This document shows, one piece after another, positions 1-10,679 of a stretch of 64,000 nt of DNA (positions within the stretch are counted from its first letter, which is position 1; each line of letters begins with the position of its first letter). Made by a program: the position numbers and the translations under genes. The stretch is from Prorocentrum cordatum (taxonomy: Eukaryota; Sar; Dinophyceae; Prorocentrales; Prorocentraceae), in contig CAUYUJ010020148.1 of the NCBI GenBank assembly GCA_963575745.1, positions 1 through 64,000 on the forward strand. Reading direction: 5' to 3'. A model generated the notes under the pieces. The model saw only the letters and a list, made by a program, of their open reading frames with translations, was not told the DNA's origin and made no database searches.

Positions 1-123
1 AGGCGGGCATCAGCGGCTGCGCCAGAGGCCTGCACGTTGAATGCTCTCCATTGGTCGTTGCTGCGAAGATTACTGAGGACCTTAGCGACCTTCTTAGCAG
101 CGAGCCCTGTGGCCCCGTTGAAC
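1..123 (-). pseudogene. continuation of the left-edge retrogene in a second frame
   Basis: Open on the minus strand in a different frame from 124-978, about 41 codons, lysine- and alanine-rich (KVAKVLSNLRSNDQW). The sense and composition continue those of the preceding frame. It is cut by the window edge, so neither its length nor the exact position of the frameshift can be fixed. Confidence 0.45.
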
Positions 124-978
124 TTAATGAGGAACCTGCGAGCAGAACGGCGACAAAACGTCGCGGACTTGCGGGAGACCCGCCATCTTGGTGCACATCG
201 CAACCACCACGGCTGGGTCAGTCTGGCGGTCGAAGCTGGCAGGGGGCGAAGGGGCGGCTTCCTGTCGCTCGGCCATGTGCAATCCACCACGCAGCTCAGC
301 AAGCTCCGCACGCAGCTGGCGCAGCTGCTCCGTGTGTGAGTCCAACTCGATGTTGAGTGTCGCAGCCTTACCAATAACCTCATGGATTTGGCGCTGCATC
401 TTCCGCGAGAGTTCATCCAATTGTGGCCTGAATACTCCCATGGCTTTGTGATCAAGTTCTGCAGTTTGTTCTTCCAACTGCTTTTTGTGAACCTCCAGTG
501 TGCGCAGAATGTTGGCATTGCTGGCTTTCACCGTGTCTCCAATCGTCGAGGCGACAAGATTCCCCAGCTCGGTGCGTAACTCATTGAACTGGGATGCGAC
601 GCCGTCGGCGACCACAGACTTGATATACTCGTCGGAGTACTCCAGGGTGCCAGGAGTGGCGGATGAACACCACGCGTTAGCCCCTGCATGGACACCAGCA
701 GCAGGAGGACTACCAGGAGCAGGGGGGGTCGCAGTGCCCGTATGCAGCTCATGGCGGCCGAAGACAAGCGGGGCCCCAGCCGCTGCAGCACGGGAGGCAA
801 GGCTGGCGACACCCTTGCCACTGCTAGAGGATCCTTTGCCTTCCTCGGTACGCGGGTACTTGAGCTCGGGCGAGCCTTGGACCCGATGGCCATCAGCACG
901 CTCATCATCAGGGAAGGTGGGCATATCTTCGATCTCCTGGGCGCATCGGGCCAGAGCAGCAGCATCTGGGAACCCCAT
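124..978 (-). pseudogene. SL-tagged coiled-coil retrogene, frameshifted, runs off left edge
   Basis: A 284-codon frame from an ATG at 978 to a TAA at 124. The first ~100 residues are low-complexity and Ala/Gly/Pro-rich. From about residue 115 there is an amphipathic helical region with many Glu, Gln, Lys and Leu (for example NELRTELGNLVASTIG and LRQLRAELAELRGGL) that looks like coiled coil. Just before the stop a second frame takes over and stays open to the window edge (1-123; FLIKFNGATGLAAKKVAKVL), so the stop looks like a frameshift in a longer protein. A perfect DinoSL relic lies 155 nt upstream in the same orientation and no intron is visible, which fits a reinserted mature mRNA. An in-frame TGA shortly upstream of 978 supports that start. 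I do not recognise the family; an N-terminal region of a retroelement protein is one possibility. Confidence 0.6.
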
Positions 979-1133
979 GACATCTGGGACGATCGCTCAC
1001 ACAGGAACGGGAAAGGCCTCCGTTTACCCGTGGGCGCGAGTGTCGGAGCGATGAACGATCTCTGCCAGACCACCAAGGGTCTTGTCTGCCGCGGACTAGC
1101 GGTATCCATTTGCTCCACTGAGGAACCATGCAT

Positions 1134-1155
1134 CTTGAGCCAAAATGGCTACGGA
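1134..1155 (-). other. DinoSL relic (perfect)
   Basis: The reverse complement reads the whole 22-nt dinoflagellate spliced leader (core CCGTAGCCATTTTGGCTC, ending AAG). It is not followed by a GT donor, so it is an embedded relic of a trans-spliced mRNA and not an SL RNA gene. Its 5' end touches a (GGA)n tract. Confidence 0.95.
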
Positions 1156-1440
1156 GGAGGAGGAGGAGGAGGAGGAGGAGGAGGAGGAGGAGGGGGAGGT
1201 GTGCGCGTGAAGGGAGCTGGAAGGGGGCCACGGGAGGATGGGGAGCAGGCGGGCGCGGGCAGGGGGGCACAGGGCCGAGGAAGAAGAGGGCGGAGGCGGA
1301 CAAGGGGGGGGAGGGGAGGATGAAGGATGCTGGTGATGCGCCGAACCGGCCCAGGAGTGCTGTCGCGTCTGGCCATTCGGGTCCCTGCCCGCTGGCGCCA
1401 CTAGTTGTCCTGCGCGCTCCACGTCGCACGTCGTTGTCAT
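1155..1440. repeat. (GGA)n microsatellite and G-rich flank
   Basis: About 45 nt of uninterrupted GGA start at the last base of the SL relic, followed to ~1320 by imperfect G/A-rich sequence. No gene is seen. Long open frames here are repeat by-products. Confidence 0.85.
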
Positions 1441-2680
1441 AAAGCCAGAGAAATGCATAACGATTTTTGCAAACACGCAGATGCCGATGGTGACGGAAAC
1501 AATGCCCAAGGCGACGACAACGTGTATGGATATCGCGATAAGCCTGAACTCTATATGAAGGTGGCCTCGTGTGTGAAAAACCACGTGCACGTGGTAGTGG
1601 TTGCACTTGGCACATGAAGAAACGGTCGGTGAACATAATACCGATAGACACGACAACGGCCATTGCCGGCCGACATTCCTTGATCGGCATCATTATGGCT
1701 CCGCGTAGCGAAACTATGGCTCCAATTGTGTTGAGCAGTTGAAACACAGCACGATTCCCAATCATTATTGGAGTCAGATTCACAATGCACATTTTCTATG
1801 CACCAAATCGCGAGACAAACAATCGTTCGGCAACCGAGGAACACCGCACAAACCGACCTGCAATAGGCAAACTCGTGTATGAGCCGTGGCCTGCAACATA
1901 TCCGGCAATGCAGGTAAGAGGACGAAAGGCGCTGATAATCATTATGCGCAAAGTTGTGTTTGGGTCAGCTTTGGGCTTCCCAATCAAGCAATCGACTTGC
2001 TCCTCAAGTTCAAGGGTGTCCGCTCGTCGTGCCACTTTGGCGAAGGGTGTGGCTGCTTGACCCACGGAACAGCCTTGATAACCACAAGTTCGCAGAAGCC
2101 CGTGCCTGATGCTCGTTGTTCGCTTGACAGTGGTCGACGTTTTGTGTAAACCCCGCGCTATGCGGGGATGATCCCCGAAGGTACCATCCTCGTCAATGCA
2201 TCGGGGCTTGCGCACATGCTGCGTCACTGCAACATCAACATCAACTGCAATGTTGGGGACTCCGAGCCGTGCTCCAATGCCAATGCTGTACTTTCTTTGT
2301 GCTGAATGTTTACACAGGTGCAAGATTTGGCGAACGTGCCTGAGGGCAAGCGCTGACGAACCTGCACGGTCGGCCAACGTGGCCCCGCTTTCGACAAGGC
2401 TGAGCGCCGCTGGGCCCACAATACTCTGGAGCAGAGTTGGCACCGAACACTTCTTGGCCCCAAGCCGTGCGCGGCATCGCGCCGAACCTTCGGACGCGGC
2501 CTGAGCCATGTGCCGAACGCCCCTGCCCGTGCGGGTCTGCGCCGCCGATCCCGTTCTCCCCGCGCGCGGCGGTGACCCCGAGCTCGCTCTCCGCGGCGCC
2601 TCGTGCAGCTCTCCGACCAGCCCGCCTCCTGGCCTTGTGCACGTTGGGGCGCGTCGGAACGCTCCACCTCGATCTGGTAA
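1441..2680. other. non-repetitive stretch with one long minus-strand frame
   Basis: Less GC-rich than its surroundings. A minus-strand frame (2509-1796, 237 codons) is open here, but its codons lack the strong G/C third-position bias of the accepted exons and no motif is recognisable. At 2530-2640 another minus frame has high G/C third positions (NVHKARRRAGRRAARG) without splice support. No gene is called. Confidence 0.4.
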
Positions 2681-2875
2681 AATCTCTCTAACTTCATGGC
2701 CGACCCCGTCCCCGTCGCGCGCACCCCCCGAGGCTCAAACAAGCTGGGTCTTCGGTCATCCGGGTCCCGCCTCCCCGCGCCTCCGCCGTCTGCCGCCCCC
2801 CCTGTCCTTTCCCAACAACCGTCCTCGATCTTCGCGTTTCGAGTCGCCGCTCCACTCCTCTCCCCTCTTCTCGCG

Positions 2876-3160
2876 TCTTTCCTCCTCTCTCCTCCTCCTC
2901 CTCCTCCTCCTCCTCCTCCTCCTCCTCCTCCTCCTCCTCATTCCTGTTCACGTTACCCTTGTTTGCTGCTGGTCCGCCTTCACCTCCTCCTCCTCGTTCC
3001 TCTCTTCTCCTCCTTGTCAATCCTCCCATCCTCTTGTCCCTGCTGGAACTCCTGCTCCTGTTCCTCCTCCTGTTCCTCCTCCTGCTTATGACCCCCCCTC
3101 CTCCTCCTCCTATTCCTCCTCCTCCTCCTCCTCCTCCTCCTCCTCCTCCCTCCCTCCCTC
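2876..3160. repeat. two (TCC)n tracts
   Basis: Nearly pure TCC runs at about 2889-2938 and 3095-3150, linked by pyrimidine-rich sequence. They give Arg/Glu/Gly-rich spurious frames on the minus strand. Confidence 0.9.
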
Positions 3161-3280
3161 TCCAATTCTCGGTGAGTCGTACTCGTAAAAGTCTTTGGAC
3201 ATTGAAAAACAAACTATTCCCCAACCAATTTTCTACAAAGAACTGGCCCTCGTTGTCGGTCTGGTGGTTCCCTATATACT

Positions 3281-3535
3281 CGCCGTCGTCGCCCCGTTGC
3301 CGCCTCGTCGCCGTCCGTCGTCTGGGTCTGATCGTCGGCCAAACGGCTCCGTACTCGCCGTCGCCGCCCCGTCGTTGCCTCGTCGCCGCGCGCCGTCTGG
3401 GCCTGATTGCCCGTCTGGCTGCTATGTTGTCGCCGTCGCCGCCCCGTCCCCGCCTCGTCGCCTTCCGTCGTCTGGGCCTGATTGTTGGTCTGCCCGCTAT
3501 GATGTCGCCGTGGCCGCCTCGTCGCCGCCGAAATT
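3281..3535. repeat. 75-bp tandem repeat, about 3.4 copies
   Basis: Units start with a CGCCGTCGCCGCC-like block at about 3281, 3355, 3429 and 3505. The period of ~75 is divisible by three, so minus-strand frames stay open and read a 25-residue Arg-rich repeat with RPRRR. More likely a minisatellite than a gene. Confidence 0.75.
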
Positions 3536-3596
3536 GCACAACGTAGGTTACACCGCACATATCTGGAATCTGTACGTTTGTATTTACGTATGCAGC

Positions 3597-3775
3597 TAGG
3601 TTGGTATGTAGGTATGTATGTAGGCCGGTCGGCAGGTAGGTGTGTATGTATGTATGCGTGTTTGTCTGTCTGTAAGTGTATGTGTGCCTGTCTGTCTGTT
3701 TGTCAATCTGTTTGTTTGTCTGTATGTATGTATGTGTGTATGTGAATAAAATGGGTGTATATATATATATGTACC
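3597..3775. repeat. GTAT/GTCT tetranucleotide tract with TA run
   Basis: Degenerate GTAT, GTCT and TGTA repeats ending in an alternating TA run near 3757-3770. Confidence 0.85.
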
Positions 3776-3949
3776 ACGTGTATTTTTCCTTACAAAAATA
3801 AGCTCAACCACCCTCCCCCCTGGACTTACCGATTCTCCGGGAACCTGTTCAACACACGTATGATTGTGGCCAATGCCCATCCGACCTATGATTGTGACCC
3901 ATCCGACCTATGAATTCATGAAGGCCGGTATTGGCACCCCTCAGTTCTC

Positions 3950-6065
3950 TTGTTTTTTTGGGGGCGCGCGCAATCGTTTATCAAAAATCACAAGATTTCA
4001 CAAATATTTGGCAACAGAAATAAGACGAAGTGCGCAGTCGCGCCTCGTCGCGCGCGCATGCCGGAATCCTTCAAAAACCTGCGTTTCCGGACAGATTTCA
4101 ACATCGAGTGTCCAGAAAAACATATGAAGACATGGTTTCGCCACGCGGATGTTCAACAAAAACGTGCGCGCCCGCTCTTGCGAATTTTTGAGAAAACAAT
4201 GTTTTTTCAACGATGTTCATAACATGAGACCAAACGGGCTTCGCGCGCATGTCGACATCGTTCGAACGCCGTTGCGCGGGTGCTGGGGTGGCACGGTCTG
4301 TTTCAAAAAATACCATGCGAACCACTGTCGCGCGTCTGCCGCGCGCGCATGTCGAAGTTTTTCCAAAACCTTCATCACTGACGCGAAAACGCCGTCATCG
4401 TCGGCGGCGTGATCAGCATCGGCGCCGTCGCTGGCTGCCCCGTCGTCGCCCTCAGCATCGTCGCCAACATCGATAATACCATCATAATCGTGTCTACCAT
4501 TGTCGACGTTGCCATCATACCGCGCCCGCCCACATCATCGACTCGCAATGAAGTGCCCGTTGGGATGTGCCGAGCGGTCAGCACCACCGCGTTCGCGTCG
4601 GTCGCGCCAAACCAGCTGGCCGCTGCGCAAGCGAGCATGCGCGGGTTAGCGCGGCCGCAGAGATGCAACAGCCAACACCCAACACTCATCGCAGTCGCTC
4701 CCGCATGGGTTTTGCAAGCCAAGTTGCGGGTGGGTGGGTGGGATGATTGCACGAGCAGTGGATCTGATATTTTCAAGCTGGGCAAGTGAATTCTCCTTTC
4801 TCAAAGGAGAATAGACCCTACCCCCCCCCCGAACTTATCCGTTCCCCTAGCGGGTAAGTAAATCATATATGCTTCTGACCACTCGTCCATCCTAAATATG
4901 AAATCATACCATCCCAGCCAGGCCAGGTTCCCCCACCCTGAGGTTCCCTAGTAAAAAAAACCCTATGCGGTGACATTTTTTGTTCTAACATAACACTTTT
5001 TTTCGCGAATCCCTTGCAAACAAATGAAACGAAGTGCACACGCACGCGTCGTCGCGCGCGCATGCCGGAATCCTTCAAAAACCTTCGGTGCCGGAAAGAT
5101 TTCGCAATCGAGTTTCCAAAAAACATACAAAAACACAGGGTTTCACAACACTGATTTGCTAAAAAAAGCTTCCGCGCGAGCTCTTGCGAAATCTTCAGTA
5201 AACCATAGGTTTTCAAGATTTTCACGAACTGCTACCAAACGGGCTTCGCGCGCGCGAATGTCGAAATCTGTCGAACGTCCTTGCGCGTGTGCCGTCGCGA
5301 GAATCCTCTGCAAAAAAAGGGACGAAGTGCGGACGCGCGCGTCGTCGCGGGCGTATGCCGAAAACCCTCAAAACGCATCGGTTTCGGAAGGATTTCAAAA
5401 TCGTGCGTCCAAGGAACCTACAAAAACCTAAGGTTTCGCAACACGGATGATCAACAAAAGCGTGCGTGCGCGCTCTTGCGTCGTCGTCGTCGTCGTCGCC
5501 GTCCTCCCTCCTCCCGCGTCGTCGTCGTCGTCGCCTACGTCGTCCTCTGTCTTTTCTCGTGTTCGTCGTCGTCGTCCTCTTTGGGGTCGTGGTCGTTTCC
5601 GTCGTCGTTGTCGCCGTGGTCGTCCGTCCTCCTCCTCCCACGTCGTCGTCGTCGTCCGTCGTCGGCGTCTCGTCGTCGGTTCTATTTCGTCACAGTCATC
5701 GTCGTCGTTGTCGTCGTCGTCGTCTTCCCTCTTCCCTCGTCGTTGTCGTCGTCGGCGTCGCCGTCCTTCCTCCTTCGTCGTCGTTCGCGTCGTCGCCGTC
5801 CTCCCTCCTCCCTCGTCGTTGTCGTCGTTGTCGCCGTCGTCGTCCTTCCTCCTCCCTCGTCGTCGCCTTAGTTGGCGTCGTCGTTGTCGTCTTCGTCGTC
5901 GTCGGCGTCGGCGTCGTTGTCGTCGTCGAAGTCGTCGGAGACGTCGTCGGTGTCGTCGTCGTCGTTGTCGTCGTAGTCGGTCTTGAGAGGTTTTGCAAAC
6001 CAAGTTGCGGGTGGGAGGGTGGGATGTTTGCGCGAGCAGTGGAGAGGACAGCTTCAAATTGAGCA
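3950..6065 (+). repeat. tandemly duplicated ~1.1-kb element with (CGT)n block
   Basis: A ~300-bp degenerate unit (landmarks GAAGTGCGC, CGCGCGCATGCCGGAATCC, CCAAACGGGCTTCGCGCG) occurs at ~4010-4300, 5010-5300 and, truncated, 5310-5480. The first is followed by CGTCG-rich sequence and an end block at 4712-4789 (CCAAGTTGCGGGTGGG). The third runs into a 500-bp CGT/TCG microsatellite (5480-5975) and the same end block at 5990-6067. The order unit, CGT block, end block is therefore repeated twice. Confidence 0.8.
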
Positions 6066-6480
6066 AGTGATTGATTGCACCACATAGGTTGCACCACATA
6101 CATCGCACCACATAGGCTGCGCCACATATATTGCACAACGCAAATGACATCACACACATGCACACATACATGCATATATCTATACCGCACCATTTATAGT
6201 GCATCACTTCGATTGCACCACATGCCTTGCACCACATTGATCCCGCAACATACATGCCACCAATTAGATGGCATCACGCCGATTGCGCCGCGTAAGTTGA
6301 CTACCGCATCGGTTGCGCCACATGGATCGCGCCATATGGCATGGCTCACACCACATACATTGCACCACAGATATGCCACATCGTAGATTGCTCCACATGG
6401 GCTGCACGCCGCATGCAGCTAGACACACGCCGTTCGGCGTCCACGCTGGCTGATACATATTTGTCCCATGAAATCCGGCG
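6065..6480 (+). repeat. degenerate TTGCACCACATA array, copy 1
   Basis: About twenty ~17-18-bp units around TTGCACCACATAGG, followed by a conserved tail GTCCACGCTGGCTGA near 6440. The same order, array then tail, recurs at 25300-25600. Confidence 0.8.
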
Positions 6481-7040
6481 AATGATATGTCTTTCCTGCC
6501 ATTGCACACGGCTGCTGTACGAACGGTAGTACGCATCTACTATCGGAACCGCGAGTGGCCCACGCCCCAGCCACGAACCAACCTGCATCCCGTTAACCAT
6601 TGCACGAGCATGAGTTTCACCGAACTGGCGAGCCAGGAAGCGCACATGCAAGCACGCACACACGCACACGCGCGCACTCGCACGCGCGCGGGCAAGCGCA
6701 CGTGTGCTCAGGATCGAGCTCGGCCTCTGGCCCGCACTTGGTTTCAATTTCGCGCTCGCGCTCGCGCTCGGGCTCGGGTTGTAGTGGTCCCGTGGTTTGT
6801 CCACTGGCTGTCCCGTGTTTTATCCCGCGGTTGCCCCGCGGGCTTTCCCATGGGCTGTTTCGCGGTTGCCCGCAGGATTGCCCCCTAGGTTGCCCCGCGG
6901 ATATCCAGTGGTTCCACATGCGCGTACGTACGCGAATGACTGCGTGTATGGGTGAACGCATGCGCATGCAGACACACGTTGAATTGCACTGTGCATCTGG
7001 GCCACGCATGGACTACTTCGGGGATCTTCTGACCCGAGTC
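6481..7040. repeat. CA/CG and GCTCGC simple repeats; otherwise featureless
   Basis: Alternating CACG/CGCG at 6655-6700, GCTCGC units at 6750-6778 and degenerate GGTTGCCCCGCGGG-like units to ~6905. Nothing coding is supported. Confidence 0.6.
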
Positions 7041-7044
7041 AATC

Positions 7045-7225
7045 TAGACCCGGGTCGGTCAGGCCTTGCAGGATCCTGCAAGATCTTGCAAGATCCTGCA
7101 CCCAAGCCCGGGTCAACGCGAAGGATCCTGCAAGATCCTGCAGTGTCCTGCACCCAAACCGGGGTCATTGCGACCCTGGAGCTGCAGGATCCTGCAAGAT
7201 TCGGCGCTCTGGCTGACCCCCGTTT
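7045..7225. repeat. AGGATCCTGCAAGATCCTG direct repeats
   Basis: Repeated GGATCCTGCAAGATC motifs, alternating with ACCCAAGCCCGGGTC-like blocks, in about three imperfect units. Confidence 0.75.
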
Positions 7226-7400
7226 GCATTGACCCCCGTCTCAGGGCTCCCGACCACTAAACGAATCTACCCGGGACGTGGTTGCAAGAACCGCTCAGCT
7301 GGCTCTGACGCTGATGCGCGCTGCTTCTGCTGTGATCGCCGTCCCGCACGGGGCGCGTAGAACGGAAGCGCACGCGACTCGTCAAAACCAGCGGTAATGT

Positions 7401-7645
7401 TCGCACGTTGCCCGCGGCAAGAAGAAGACTGGGGTGCGGTGGGGGCATTGGAGAAGGAACCAACGGGTAAGGAACCCACGGTCTCGAAGCCGGTGGAACT
7501 TCGATCGTGGATTGGCCATGGATATCACCGCCGCGATGATTAGATAAGGAAGCCCCCAGGGTCTGAAGCCTCCGGTGCACATTCCTTAGCCAACGCCACC
7601 ACTGTAACACTCGCACATTGCCCGCGGCAAGAAGAAGGCTGGGGT
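7401..7645 (+). mobile_element. MITE-like element copy 1 with flanking direct repeats
   Basis: The element core 7435-7606 has imperfect terminal inverted repeats (GCGGTGGGGGCATT at the left; reverse complement ACAGTGGTGGCGTTGG at the right) and shares its interior (TGGATTGGCCATGGATATC) with 33112-33279 and 43911-44079. A ~35-bp direct repeat containing TTGCCCGCGGCAAGAAGAAG lies immediately on both sides (7401-7436 and 7610-7645). Confidence 0.75.
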
Positions 7646-7736
7646 AGTACCCGTACAATCCCACCAGCCCTCTGTGCGTAGGTGGTCTAGGGCGTTTCCT
7701 CTTACGGCCCCCTTCTTCCCCATTCGGGGATGGGTT

Positions 7737-8225
7737 TCTCACTGTTCCCTATCAATAAACACCCCCTCCCCCAGGCGACTGGTAGCCGACCAGGAACCAT
7801 GAGGGCACCCCCCACCATCCCTTGTGAAAAACATGCAAAACACACTCTGCTTCAAAATTCTGACCATGCGCAGCCAACCCGATGCGGCCTCCCCCCACCA
7901 TCCCTGCCAAAAAACAATACAGAGTACACTTGGCGGCGGCGGCGGCGGCTGCGGCGGCTGCGGCGGCGGCGGCGGCTGCAGCGGCTGCGGCGGCGGCGGC
8001 GGCAGTGGCGGCGGCGGCGGCGGCGGGGGCTGCGGCGGCGGCGGCTGCGGCGGATGGGGCGGCGGCGGTGGCGGCGGCGGCGGTGGCCGGTGGCATGGGG
8101 GCGGGGAGGGTCTTGATCATGTTCCCTATTAGTAAACACACCCCCCCCCGACTGAGGGGCCACCAGGGTCCATGCGGACACCACCCCACCAACCCTGTAA
8201 ATTATCCCGGCAAAGCAACCTAACA
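7737..8225 (+). mobile_element. GGC-array composite element, copy 1
   Basis: A conserved left part (AACACCCCCTCCCCCAGGCG, CATGCGCAGCCAACCCGATG, AGAGTACACTTGGCGG) leads into a ~170-bp GGC/GCT array (7930-8095). Further copies are at 49370-49790 and 49785-50450, a right half at 10203-10660, and short left pieces at 9285-9380 and 46550-46690. Confidence 0.8.
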
Positions 8226-9282
8226 GCGATGTGTAGAAGCATATCTGAAAGCATTCCCCTTAAGATTCAGATGAAAATCCAGTTGTAGAATTCTGCTGTT
8301 CTCGCAGTCGTAGTCGCATTCGCGATGGCAGTCGCAGCGGCAACGGCAGTCGCAGTCACAGCCTCAGCCTCGGCCTGCCTCAGCATCAGCCTCAGCCTGC
8401 CTCAGCCCGCCTCAGCCTCTGCCTCAGCCTTCAGCCTCAGCCTCAGTCTGCCTTCAGCCTCAGCCTCGCTCAGCCTCTGCCTCGTGCCGCAGCCTCAGCT
8501 CAGCCTCAGCCTGCCTCAGCATCAGCCTGCTTCAGCCTCAGCCTCAGCCTACCTCAGCCTCAGCCTCAGTCTGCTTCAGCCTCAGCCTCAGTCTGCCTTC
8601 AGCCTCGGCCTCAGCCTCAGCCTGCCTCAGCCTCAGCCTGCCTCGGCCGCAGCATCAGCCTGCCTCAGCATTCAAAATGTGGCCCAGGAATGGAGTTTTG
8701 GGAACTAAAAGAACACGAAGTGGCCTACAGTTGGCTCCGGGCATTCAAAATCATGCCCAGGAATGGAGTTCTGGGAACTTGAAGACCACGAAGTGGCCTA
8801 CAGTTGGCTCCACGCATCCAAAATGTGGCCTAGGAATGGAGTTCTGGGAAATCGAAGAGCACGAAGTGGCCTACAGTTGGCTCCGGGCATTCAAAATGTG
8901 GCCCGGGAATGGAGTTCTGGGAACTCGAAGAGCACGAAGTGGCCTACAGTGGGCCCCGGGCATTCAGAATGTGGCCCGGGAATGGAGTTCTGGGGACTCG
9001 AAGACCACGAAGTGGCCTACAGTTGGCTCCGGGCATTCAAAATATGGCCCGGGAATGGAGTTGTGGGAAGTCGAAGAGCACGAAGTGGCCTACAGTTGGC
9101 TCCGGGCATTAGAATGTGGCCCGGGAATTGAGTTCTGGGAGGTCGAAGAGCACGAAGTGTGTGACTGTTGGCTTAAAACGACTTCTGCGGCACCCTGTCC
9201 GGCACCCGCCCAGACCCTCCTGTGGAGTCATCTGCTGCTCTCTTTTGACCCCACTAGAAACCTATCAGCACAAGCTGTTAGG
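8200..9282 (+). repeat. duplicated block A: CAGCCT array plus 73-bp array
   Basis: A leader (8200-8330), a CAGCCT hexamer array (8330-8670), seven units of a 73-bp repeat (8672-9165; GAATGGAGTTCTGGGAA) and a unique tail with CTGTCCGGCACCCGCCCAGA. The same order recurs at 9367-10208. Long plus-strand frames are repeat by-products. Confidence 0.9.
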
Positions 9283-9366
9283 TAAAAACACTACAAAACA
9301 CACTCTGCCTCCAAATTCTGAACATGCGCAGCCAACCCGATGCGGCCCCCCCCACCATCCCTGTCA

Positions 9367-10208
9367 AAAAATTACCCCGGCAAAGCAACCTAACAACGAT
9401 ATGTAGAAGCATATCTGAAAGCATTCCCCTTCAGATTCAGATGAAAATCCAGTTGTAGAATTTTGCTGTTCTCGCAGTCGTAGTCGCATTCGCGATGACA
9501 GTCGCAGCGGCAACGGCAGTCGCAGTCACAGCCTCAGCCTCAGCCTGCCTCAGCCTCAGCCTCAGCCTGCCTGCAGCCTCAGCCTGCCTCAGCCTCAGCC
9601 TCAGCCTGCTTCAGCCTCAGCCTCAGTCTGCCGTCGGCCTCGGCCTCAGCCTCAGCCTGCTCAGCCTCAGCCTGCTTCAGCCTCAGCCTCAGCCTCAGCC
9701 TGCCTCAGCATCAGCCTGCTCAGCCTCAGCCTGCCTCAGCCTCAGCCTGCCTCAGCCTCAGCCTGCTCCAGCCTCGGCCTCAGCCTCAGCCTGGCCGCTA
9801 TCAGCCTGTCCTCAGCATTCAAAATGTGGCCCAGGAATGGAGTTCTGGGAAATCGAAGAGCACGAAGTGGCCTACAGTTGGCTCCGGGCATTCAAAATGT
9901 GGCCCGGGAATGGAGTTCTGGGAACTCGAAGAGCACGAAGTGGCCTACAGTTGGCTCCGGGCATCCAAAATGTGGCCCGGAATGGAGTTCTGGGAAGTCG
10001 AAGAGCACGAAGTGGCCTACAGTTGGCTCCGGGCATTCAGAATGTGGCCCGGGAATGGAGTTCTGGGAGGTCGAAGAGCACGAAGTGTGTGACTGTTGGC
10101 TTAAAACGACTTCTGCGGCACCCTGTCCGGCACCCGCCCAGACCCCCTGTGGAGTCATCTGCTGCTCTCTTTTGTGACCACTAGAAACCTATCAGAACAA
10201 GCTGTTAG
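9367..10208 (+). repeat. duplicated block B: CAGCCT array plus 73-bp array
   Basis: Near-identical leader and tail to block A, with a CAGCCT array (9525-9800) and only four 73-bp units (9812-10090). The two blocks therefore differ in array length, not in flanks. Confidence 0.9.
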
Positions 10209-10660
10209 GTTAGGGAAACAATTACGGAGTACACTTGGGGCGGCGGCGGTGGCGAGCGGCTGCGCGGCTTGGTGCGGCGGCGAGGCGGCTGCGGGCGGCG
10301 GCGGCTGCGGCGGCGGTTTGGCAGCGGGGAGCGGCGGCGACGGCGGCGGCGGCGGCTGCGGCGGCTGCGGCGGCGGCGGCGGGGGCTGCGGCGGCGGCGG
10401 CTGCGGCGGATGGGGCGGCGGCGGTAGCGATGGTGGCAGTGGCTGCAGCGGCGGCGGCGGTTTGGCAGCGGGGGGCGGCGGCGGCGGCGGTGGCGGCGGC
10501 GCCAGATTGGCCCCCAGTAGCTGTCCATCCCAAGACGACTGCTGAATATGCTCAGGCTCGGGCCAGACTCGAGTGCTACGTATGTGTTGGGAGGGCGGGT
10601 GGGAGTGAGCGAGACGGCTTGCGGGCGGGGAGGGGGTAACTTGACCTCTCCCCCTACCCC
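10203..10660 (+). mobile_element. GGC-array composite element, right half
   Basis: GGC/GCT array (10235-10500) followed by the conserved right part CCATCCCAAGACGACTGCTG and GCTACGTATGTGTTGGGAGG, as at 50300-50430. The left part is missing. Confidence 0.8.
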
Positions 10661-10679
10661 CTCCCCTGGACCTGGACGG

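Noticed and set aside
1134-1155. SL RNA gene
   Set aside because: The SL is not followed by a GT donor and SL-intron sequence, and it sits before a coding frame; the same holds for the other relics.
1796-2509. 237-codon minus frame as a gene
   Set aside because: Weak third-position bias, no SL relic, no recognisable motif; kept only as a note.
8325-9285. Plus-strand frames with a WPGNGVLG-type repeat
   Set aside because: All three frames of the 73-bp repeat stay open; there is no codon bias, and the block is a tandem repeat.
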